Under the pieces are notes generated by a model. The model was not told where the DNA came from. It made no database searches and was given only the letters and a program-made list of their open reading frames with translations. From Nocardia niigatensis NBRC 100131 (GTDB lineage Bacteria > Actinomycetota > Actinomycetes > Mycobacteriales > Mycobacteriaceae): 64,000 nt of DNA. Made by a program: the position numbers and the translations under genes. The DNA lies in the NCBI RefSeq assembly GCF_000308655.1, contig NZ_BAGC01000041.1:124001-188000 (forward strand), in the 5' to 3' direction. Below, piece by piece: positions 56,634 through 64,000 of the stretch; position 1 is the first letter of the stretch, and each line of letters starts with the position of its first letter.

Positions 56634-57370
56634 CAGGCCTCCACGATCGCGGTCAGGATGAGGCCGTCGCTGATCACCCAGCGGCCGTCGAACGCGGTCA
56701 GGGGGCTGCCGCCGTCGGTGACGGGGCCGGGGACGAGCAGGTCGGTGTGGAAGGTGCCGGCGCCGCTGCTCCCGGACTCCTCGTCCACGGTGAAGGTGAT
56801 GTGCGCGTCCTCGAAGCCGAGCCACAGGCCGGTGAGCGGGAACCACGCCTTGTAGGTGGCCTCCTTCGCGCAGAACAGCAGTCGATCCAGGTGCAGACCG
56901 GTGCCGGGCAGCACGGTCCGCAGCCATTGCCGCTCGGATGCCAGGCTCACCGAGTCCAGCACCCCGTCCGGTAGCTGACCGTGCGGTTCGGCGTCGATGC
57001 CGATCGACCGGAAGCGCAGCTTGTGGCCGAGCGCGGCGGCCCGGTAGCCGTCGCAGTGGGTGAGGCTGCCGACGATGCCGCGCGGGAACATCGGTTCGCC
57101 GGTGCCGCCCTTGCCGATGGCGACGGCCGGCTCGCCCAGCTGGGTCAGCGCCTGCCGGGCGCAGTAGCGGGCGCCGATGAAGTCCCGGCGCCGCTTCTCC
57201 ACCGCGCGGGAGATCAGATGTTCCTCGCCGGGATGCGGTTTCAGGTCCTCCGGGTACGCCGTCAGTTCGGCCGCGGCGACCCCGTTGGGCAGAATCCTCC
57301 CGAGTATGCGCGCCGACTCCGTCGCCGCGACTGCCCGCTCCTCGATGACCCGCCTCCTGCTCGCTTCCAC
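56633..57370 (-). CDS. pptT: 4'-phosphopantetheinyl transferase (PptT/Sfp-type)
   Basis: About 245 residues. Transfers phosphopantetheine from CoA to carrier domains of polyketide, non-ribosomal peptide and type-I FAS enzymes. Signatures: KRRRDFIGARYCARQAL, GSLTHCDGYRAAAL, SIGIDAEPHG (Mg-binding) and FCAKEATYKAWFPLTGLWLGFEDAHITF, nearly the mycobacterial PptT wording. Adjacent truB and phosphoesterase reproduce the Rv2793c-Rv2795c order. Start uncertain: GTG at 57370 or 57373; the frame is open to 57550 without homology. Confidence 0.93.
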   Translation of the reverse strand: MEASRRRVIEERAVAATESARILGRILPNGVAAAELTAYPEDLKPHPGEEHLISRAVEKRRRDFIGARYCARQALTQLGEPAVAIGKGGTGEPMFPRGIVGSLTHCDGYRAAALGHKLRFRSIGIDAEPHGQLPDGVLDSVSLASERQWLRTVLPGTGLHLDRLLFCAKEATYKAWFPLTGLWLGFEDAHITFTVDEESGSSGAGTFHTDLLVPGPVTDGGSPLTAFDGRWVISDGLILTAIVEA

Positions 57371-57619
57371 CACTGCCGAATCGAGCCTACCGGGCAGGCC
57401 GGGCGGGAGCGGTCGCGGTGTACACGCATGAGAACCTGCCGGAGGGGGCGGCGGTCCCGCCGCAGTGGCCGTCGGGCTTCGGCGGTCCGGCGCCGGCGCG
57501 ACGGACCCCTGCCGGACCCGATCGATCAACTGGGGCAGCACATCACGCACGCCACAGCCTCACAGCTCACCGCCCGGAATGCACGCTTCGCAGCATTTCG
57601 GCAATGCGGTGGCTATCGG
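57371..57619. other. Short gap upstream of pptT
   Basis: 249 bp between the phosphoesterase stop and the pptT start, both on the minus strand. I find no gene, hairpin or clear promoter in it; part may belong to pptT if an upstream start is used. Confidence 0.5.
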
Positions 57620-58576
57620 TCAGGCCAGGCCGCGGCGACGTTCGGCGGCTTCCTTCATTTTCAGTGCGGCGGCCTGCATTTCGGGGGTGACCTTGAAGTG
57701 GCCGCCCCACTCGTTGAGGGCGTCGCCGTAGTCGGGGACGGGCAGGATCTGGCGCAGGAGTTTGTCGGGGAGGCCGCGGCGCTGCCACTCGCGGGGGTAG
57801 CCGAGCGAGACCTCTTCGAAGCGGACGCCGTCGTACCAGGTGGTGCGGGGTATGTGGAGGTGGCCGTAGACGGCGCAGACCACGTTGTAGCTGGTGTGCC
57901 AGTCGGCGGTGAGGTCGGTGCCGCACCACAGCGCGAACTCCGGATACCACATCATGTCGACCGGCTTGCGCAGCAGCGGGAAGTGATTGATCAGCACCAG
58001 CGGGGTTTCCGCTGGCAGGGCGTCGAGGCGGCGCTGGGTGTACTGGACGCGGGCGTGACACCAGGCGTCGCGGGTCAGGTACGGCTCTGCGGAGAGCAGG
58101 AATTCGTCGGTGGCCACCACATTGCGGTCCTTGGCGATGGCCAGGCCCTCGGCCTTGGTCTTCGCGCCCTCCGGCAGCCAGGAGTAGTCGTAGAGCATGA
58201 ACAGCGGGGCCAGCGTGACCGCGCCGCCGAACTCCTCGGCGCCCGCGCCCTCCCACACCGGGAACGGGTCCTCCGGGGTGACGACGTCCACATCGCGGCA
58301 CAGCGACACCAGGTAGTCGTAGCGGGCCGCGCCGTGCATCTGCACGGGATCCTTTGCGGTGGTCCACAATTCGTGATTGCCGGGCACCCAGATGACCTTG
58401 GCGAAGCGGCCGCGCAGGGTTTCGAGGGCCCAGCGGATGTCATCGGTCTTCTCGCCGACGTCACCGGCCAGGATCAGCCAGTCCTCGGGGGAATCCGCGC
58501 GGATCGCCTCGACCACCGGCTTGTTGCCCTGATGACCGACATGGATGTCACTCACCGCCATCAACTTCGGAATCAC
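57620..58576 (-). CDS. Calcineurin-like metallophosphoesterase (Rv2795c-like)
   Basis: 318 residues. Five metallophosphoesterase motifs: MAVSDIHVGH, ILAGDVGEK, WVPGNHELW, LINHFPL and YGHLHIPRT. The substrate is unknown; the gene accompanies pptT and truB in mycobacteria as well. Published work on Rv2795c (as I recall) links it to PptT as an acyl-carrier-protein phosphopantetheine hydrolase (PptH), opposing PptT; the same role is plausible here. GTG start with GGAG upstream. Confidence 0.92.
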   Translation of the reverse strand: MIPKLMAVSDIHVGHQGNKPVVEAIRADSPEDWLILAGDVGEKTDDIRWALETLRGRFAKVIWVPGNHELWTTAKDPVQMHGAARYDYLVSLCRDVDVVTPEDPFPVWEGAGAEEFGGAVTLAPLFMLYDYSWLPEGAKTKAEGLAIAKDRNVVATDEFLLSAEPYLTRDAWCHARVQYTQRRLDALPAETPLVLINHFPLLRKPVDMMWYPEFALWCGTDLTADWHTSYNVVCAVYGHLHIPRTTWYDGVRFEEVSLGYPREWQRRGLPDKLLRQILPVPDYGDALNEWGGHFKVTPEMQAAALKMKEAAERRRGLA

Positions 58577-58661
58577 CCAGCTCCGCCTCTCTGCTCATGA
58601 CCGGTCCTCGCAGCAACAGCACCGGGCCGCACCAGATTCCCATGCGGAGCCGCGACCGCTC

Positions 58662-60974
58662 TCAGCGCACCCAGCGAATCCGGGCGCCGGGAGCGAATCC
58701 GGCCGCGACGGTGAGGGTTCCGGAGGGCTCGCGGCGGCAGGAGGCCACGGCCAAGTGACAGGGTCGCGGAATCTCGGCCGGGATCGGCACGCCACCGTCG
58801 ATCTCGTAGCGCATATTGGTGACCTTCCACCGTTTCGCCCGGGGGTCCTCGGGATCCACCGGCGGGGCGTCGGGCCGGGCCACCACCATCACCTCGGTGA
58901 TGCCGGTCGGCCAGTCGAAAACCAGGAGCCCGTGCTTCTCGGCCAGGCTGCGCACGGTCAGCATGCCGCTTGGCCGTTCGGTGTCCGGCTCGCCGCCCGA
59001 TGCCGCTTCCTCGGCCGAATCCTCATCGGACCGGGCCATATCGGAGGTCCGGCCGGAGACGGACGCCACCACGCCGTACACCGGCACCGGCCCGGTCAGC
59101 GCGCCACCGTCCTCGAGCGCGGTGCCCCGGGTCCGCCCCACCACCCGCCACGACCGGTCCGCCAGCAATCGCGTGACCCGGTACTCGACCTGCGGGGTTC
59201 GCGACGGCATCCAGGTGATCACCACCGTCCCGTCCGGTTTGCGGCTCGCCGTCACCGCCCCCGGCGCACCCACCTGCAGTTCGGCCAGCGCCGCCAGTGC
59301 CTCGGCGTGATCGGCGCACACCTCGAGCACCGCCCGCACCGCCTGCATACGCAGCCCGGGATCCGATGGCAGCGCCTCGAACAGCCGTCCCGCCTCCATC
59401 ACCGCGGCCCGGGCCCGCCCGATCAGCATCTCCCGGCCCGCTCCGCGCGGATCCGGATTGGGCACGTCCGCCGCCCGGCGGTCCAGGAAATCCAGATGCT
59501 CGGCCAGCGCCTCGACGAACCTCCGCCCCGCACAACAGGACACGGCCCCACGCCAGTGCACCAGCGCCTCGGCCAGCACCCGCTCGACCTCTTCGGCCAC
59601 CGCCCGCACCGACCGCGCCCCGACGCTGTCGTCTCCCACCCGCTGTCGCGCGTCCGCGACGAAACCCGCCGCCTCCCTGGGCCGCCCCGCCCGCAACGAG
59701 GCCCGAGCCGCCCGCAGGGCCGCCTCCCACGGCCGCCCGGCACCGGCCTGCGCGGCCCCGTCCGAATACGGCGTCCGCTGCCAGCGCGCCGCCTCCGGAG
59801 CTCCTGCCCCCTCGGCCCCGCTGGCCTGCGAATCACCCTGCGCGCCTTTGCTTCCCGGCACACCGCTCGAGGCCGCCGATCCCTCCTGCGGAAGGACGGT
59901 CCCGGAGGACGCACCGGTTCCTGCCGAGCGGGTCGAAGTCGTTGTGGCGGAGCCGGTCTGCGCGAACCCGGCGGTGCGGTGCGAAGCCGCGAGGTGTTCG
60001 CGGCCTTCGACCGTGGTGCCGAGTTCGTCGGCGAGGCCGATGAGGATGCGTTCGGCGGCGGCGCGATCGAGGCCGCCGCCGATGGCCACACCGAGAAGAT
60101 AGTCGAAATCCGCTGCCACCAGCAGGTCTTCAACGAGGATCGCGGCGCGTACCTGGGGGCGGAGCTGGTCGGTGACGGTCTCGGTGACCGAGAGCAGGTA
60201 GGCGTCGACCGTGGCGCCGCCCGGCTCGAGGAGGTCGCCGATATGGATGAGGAGTTCGTCGAGGACCACCCGGATCCGGCCGGGCGGGAGTTCGCGGGTG
60301 CGGGCGCGGAGCGCTCCGGCGCGCAGGCGGATCTCGTTGGTGTGGTGGGCGGCGGCGAATTCCATACCGAGCAGGGCCAGCAGGGTGGGAACCGGGTCAC
60401 CGGGAAGCAGGCGCTCGTATTCGGCGAGCAGCGCCCGGATCTGCTGGCGGCGTTCGGGACTCAGCGCCGGGGGCGACGCCGGCGCGGGGGCCTCGTCGAT
60501 GATGCGGTGCCGTCGCACCCGGGTGGCGATCTCTGCCACGCTCAGCCCGCCCATGCGGCCGATATCCTCGAGGCCGGGGATCTTGCCGGCGGGGATGCCG
60601 CCGTGCCGCGCCACCAGCCGCTCGATGGCGGCGTCGAGCATCTCGTAGCGTTCGGCCTCGCGCCGGGTCCGCAACTGCGTCACCCGGTCCGCCTCGACGA
60701 GCCGGGAACCGTTGTGCAGCAGGGGTTCCGAGAGTTCCTTGTGCGCGTCCACCAGCAGCCCGGCCAGCACCCGGTACTTGGGATGGTCGCGCAGTTTCTG
60801 CCAGAACGCCCAGACGGCCTCGACCCGCGCCGCCACCTCGGCGTCGCTCAGCCGCAGGGCCTCCGCGAGCGGAATGTCGTACAGCTCGAAGGCATCCGAC
60901 TCACCGAGCCCGCCCCGGCGTTCGACGGCGGCGAGGACGCGTTTGCGATAGTCATTGGGATCGAAGGCATGCAT
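58662..60974 (-). CDS. Hsp70-associated protein: J-like N-terminus, fn3-like C-terminal modules
   Basis: 770 residues, unnamed. Residues 26-90 (DAFELYDIPLAEALRLSDAE, FWQKLRDHPKYRVLAG, DAHKELSEPLLHNG) follow the helix II-loop-helix III scheme of J domains, with HPK (64-66) in place of HPD and a LSEP segment like the LSDP of J helices. Two middle helical blocks, a Ser/Gly/Ala-rich linker (about 345-420), then fn3-like strands (VTASRKPDGTVVITWMPS, about 565) and C-terminal beta segments follow. Start is 27 bp after the Hsp70 stop, so both are co-transcribed. Likely regulates or targets the Hsp70 (inference). Confidence 0.78.
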   Translation of the reverse strand: MHAFDPNDYRKRVLAAVERRGGLGESDAFELYDIPLAEALRLSDAEVAARVEAVWAFWQKLRDHPKYRVLAGLLVDAHKELSEPLLHNGSRLVEADRVTQLRTRREAERYEMLDAAIERLVARHGGIPAGKIPGLEDIGRMGGLSVAEIATRVRRHRIIDEAPAPASPPALSPERRQQIRALLAEYERLLPGDPVPTLLALLGMEFAAAHHTNEIRLRAGALRARTRELPPGRIRVVLDELLIHIGDLLEPGGATVDAYLLSVTETVTDQLRPQVRAAILVEDLLVAADFDYLLGVAIGGGLDRAAAERILIGLADELGTTVEGREHLAASHRTAGFAQTGSATTTSTRSAGTGASSGTVLPQEGSAASSGVPGSKGAQGDSQASGAEGAGAPEAARWQRTPYSDGAAQAGAGRPWEAALRAARASLRAGRPREAAGFVADARQRVGDDSVGARSVRAVAEEVERVLAEALVHWRGAVSCCAGRRFVEALAEHLDFLDRRAADVPNPDPRGAGREMLIGRARAAVMEAGRLFEALPSDPGLRMQAVRAVLEVCADHAEALAALAELQVGAPGAVTASRKPDGTVVITWMPSRTPQVEYRVTRLLADRSWRVVGRTRGTALEDGGALTGPVPVYGVVASVSGRTSDMARSDEDSAEEAASGGEPDTERPSGMLTVRSLAEKHGLLVFDWPTGITEVMVVARPDAPPVDPEDPRAKRWKVTNMRYEIDGGVPIPAEIPRPCHLAVASCRREPSGTLTVAAGFAPGARIRWVR

Positions 60975-61001
60975 GGCTTGTCGTCGGGCAGCGTATACCG
61001 G

Positions 61002-62684
<1,683 letters not shown>

Positions 62685-62691
62685 GACGGCG

Positions 62692-62697
62692 ATGGTA
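62692..62697 (-). promoter_or_regulatory. Leaderless -10 hexamer of the Hsp70 gene
   Basis: Minus-strand TACCAT followed by 7 nt and GTG at 62684. Confidence 0.5.
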
Positions 62698-62721
62698 GCA
62701 GCCTGGACCGACTACCGGGTC

Positions 62722-62727
62722 TATCGT
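62722..62727 (+). promoter_or_regulatory. Leaderless -10 hexamer of the GrpE-like gene
   Basis: TATCGT followed by 6 nt and ATG at 62734. The 49-bp gap 62685-62733 thus holds both divergent promoters, and each -35 region would lie at or beyond the opposite promoter. Confidence 0.5.
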
Positions 62728-62733
62728 TCGAGC

Positions 62734-63231
62734 ATGACCGATCCAGCCCCGGCGGCCACCCTTGCGGCCCTGCCCACGACTTCGCTCGACCGCATCACCG
62801 AACGCATCGACGACCTCGCCCGCGTCATCGCCCGGCAGGCCGCCACCATCGAGCGACTAGCCGACGCGTCGAAGCTGAAGACGCGAGAGGAGCGGGCCGA
62901 GGCCGACGCCCCGCTCATCCGCGATCTGTTCGCCCTGCACGGTCTGGCCCAGGCCTTCGCCTCCACCACCGAATCCGAGCCGGACCGGCAGGGATTCGAG
63001 ACCATCAGCCGCCGGGTCGAGCGGATGCTGGCCGAGCGAGGCGGCGAGCTGGTGACGCCGTTCCGCGGCACGGACTTCGATCCGGAGACCATGGAGGCCG
63101 CCGAGCTGACCGGCACCGACGATCCGGCCATGGACCGGACCGTGGAGTCGGTCATCCAACCGGGGCTGACGATAGGAGATCGGTCCATCCGGCCCGCGAA
63201 AGTCGTTGTGCGCCGGTATCGCAGGCCGTAG
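62734..63231 (+). CDS. GrpE-like nucleotide exchange factor
   Basis: 165 residues. An N-terminal coiled coil (LDRITERIDDLARVIARQAATIERL, about 17-42) and a C-terminal beta wing with GrpE wording: ERGGELVTPFRGTDFDPETMEAAE, TDDPAMDRTVESVIQPGLTIGDRSIRPAKVVV; GxxIRPAKVxV is the family end. It should release ADP from the divergent Hsp70. Distinct from housekeeping grpE, which would sit next to dnaK. The in-frame upstream start at 62692 would extend into the promoter, so ATG 62734 is used. Confidence 0.88.
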   Translation: MTDPAPAATLAALPTTSLDRITERIDDLARVIARQAATIERLADASKLKTREERAEADAPLIRDLFALHGLAQAFASTTESEPDRQGFETISRRVERMLAERGGELVTPFRGTDFDPETMEAAELTGTDDPAMDRTVESVIQPGLTIGDRSIRPAKVVVRRYRRP

Positions 63232-63266
63232 CCCGCCCCCGCGGCCCGAAGCTGACACTTGTTCTA

Positions 63267-63284
63267 TTAAGCACAAGTGCTTAA
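63267..63284. promoter_or_regulatory. Perfect inverted repeat in the SDR promoter
   Basis: TTAAGCAC-AA-GTGCTTAA, 8-bp arms. It overlaps the first bases of the -10 hexamer TAACCT (63282-63287), which lies 7 nt before the ATG at 63295. Looks like a repressor site; no regulator is seen next to it inside the window. Confidence 0.7.
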
Positions 63285-63287
63285 CCT
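63282..63287 (+). promoter_or_regulatory. Leaderless -10 hexamer of the terminal SDR gene
   Basis: TAACCT followed by 7 nt and ATG at 63295; overlaps the inverted repeat 63267-63284. Confidence 0.45.
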
Positions 63288-63294
63288 CGGGCTC

Positions 63295-64000
63295 ATGACC
63301 TATTCCGCCGCCACCGCGATCGTCACGGGTGCCGCCTCGGGCATGGGCAGAGCGCTCGTGACCCGGCTGCTGCAGCGCGGCGCGTGCGTCTACGCCGTCG
63401 ATCGCGTGGTGACGGGCCTGGACACCCTGGCCGCGAGCAGCGCCGGCGACCTCACCACCATGGTCGCCGACGTGACCCACCGCGACGCCCTCGCCGACGT
63501 GGTCGAGCGCGCCGTCGCCGAGCACGGGCGGCTCGACTTCATGTTCAACAATGCCGGCATCGTGGTCGGCGGCGACTTCGCCAAGATGACCGACACCACC
63601 TGGCACCAGATCGTCGACGTCAACTTCTGGGGCGTCGTGCACGGCACCCAGCTCGCCTACGCCCACATGCTCGCCCAGGGCGGCGGGCACATCGTCAATA
63701 CCGCCAGCAGCGCGGGCGTCATGCCGGTGGCGCGATCGGTCGCCTACACCGCTACCAAGCACGCCGTGGTCGGGCTGAGCACCGCGCTGCGCGCCGAGGC
63801 CGCCGACCACGGCATCAAGGTCAGCGTCGTGCTGCCCGGCGTGGTCGACACCGGCATCTTCGACAATGCCGTGAACCTGCCCGGGTACGACTACCGCGCC
63901 TCCATCGACAAACTGCCCTTCGCCAAGGTGACGCCGCTCGCCGCCGCCGACGCCATCCTCGAGGGTGTCGCGAAGAACAAGCAGTACATCAGCTTTCCCG
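63295..64000 (+). CDS. Short-chain dehydrogenase/reductase, cut by window edge
   Basis: 235 residues visible, no stop before the window end. Nucleotide motif AIVTGAASGMGRAL (TGxxxGxG), VYAVDR with Asp favouring NAD(H), NNAGIVVGG, and the catalytic Ser/Tyr/Lys set NTASSAG...YTATKHAV. The C-terminal part (VVLPGVVDTGIFDNAVN) is classical SDR. It follows the GrpE-like gene by 63 bp but has its own promoter and operator. Confidence 0.92.
   Translation, partial: MTYSAATAIVTGAASGMGRALVTRLLQRGACVYAVDRVVTGLDTLAASSAGDLTTMVADVTHRDALADVVERAVAEHGRLDFMFNNAGIVVGGDFAKMTDTTWHQIVDVNFWGVVHGTQLAYAHMLAQGGGHIVNTASSAGVMPVARSVAYTATKHAVVGLSTALRAEAADHGIKVSVVLPGVVDTGIFDNAVNLPGYDYRASIDKLPFAKVTPLAAADAILEGVAKNKQYISFP

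Overview
The window is high-GC actinobacterial DNA, almost certainly from Nocardia or a close mycolic-acid-containing relative (inference). The basis is the essential-gene backbone, whose order matches what I recall of the Mycobacterium tuberculosis Rv2748c-Rv2795c region: ftsK, then rnj-dapA, dapB, pepR-gpsI(pnp)-rpsO-ribF, an MntR/SirR regulator, truB-pptT and an Rv2795c-like phosphoesterase. GTG/TTG starts and leaderless promoters (TANNNT followed 6-7 nt later by the start codon) are frequent. I see no tRNA, rRNA, insertion sequence or CRISPR array.

Layout. 1-8 kb: end of an ABC-2 permease, ftsK, a large AfsR-type SARP/NB-ARC regulator, a mycothiol-dependent-isomerase-like protein, and two small exported proteins. 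8-15 kb: RNase J and DapA (ATGA overlap), a ribbon-helix-helix protein, and a response regulator/sensor kinase/kinase-like membrane protein operon. 15-28 kb is accessory: a decayed DUF4375-like remnant, an orphan CYP157-like P450 lacking ExxR, a TetR-controlled flavin monooxygenase/hydrolase/truncated reductase operon, a barstar-like gene, VOC/TetR and MFS/MarR divergent pairs, a PHP-domain protein and a lipase-like lipoprotein. 28-33 kb: an allantoin catabolic operon (GntR, racemase, a CitE-like protein, allantoicase, PuuE allantoinase) closed by a 20-bp-stem terminator. 33-44 kb: dapB with a membrane partner, an alcohol dehydrogenase, a methyltransferase, a membrane-anchored pentapeptide-repeat protein, an MFS/ArsR pair and a receptor-type Ser/Thr kinase. 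44-50 kb: the RNA-processing/translation block. 50-55.6 kb: a trypsin-like protease/protealysin/emfourin operon, an SDR, LysR and a SnoaL-like protein. 55.7-58.6 kb: truB, pptT, phosphoesterase.

The most interesting region is 58.66-63.23 kb. It holds a self-contained, non-housekeeping Hsp70 module: a short DnaK-like protein without the alpha-helical lid, a GrpE-like nucleotide exchange factor divergently transcribed from a 49-bp intergenic region carrying two back-to-back leaderless promoters, and a 770-residue partner whose N-terminus looks like a divergent J domain (HPK in place of HPD) joined to fibronectin-III-like modules. The window ends inside a short-chain dehydrogenase gene whose promoter is covered by a perfect 8-2-8 inverted repeat.
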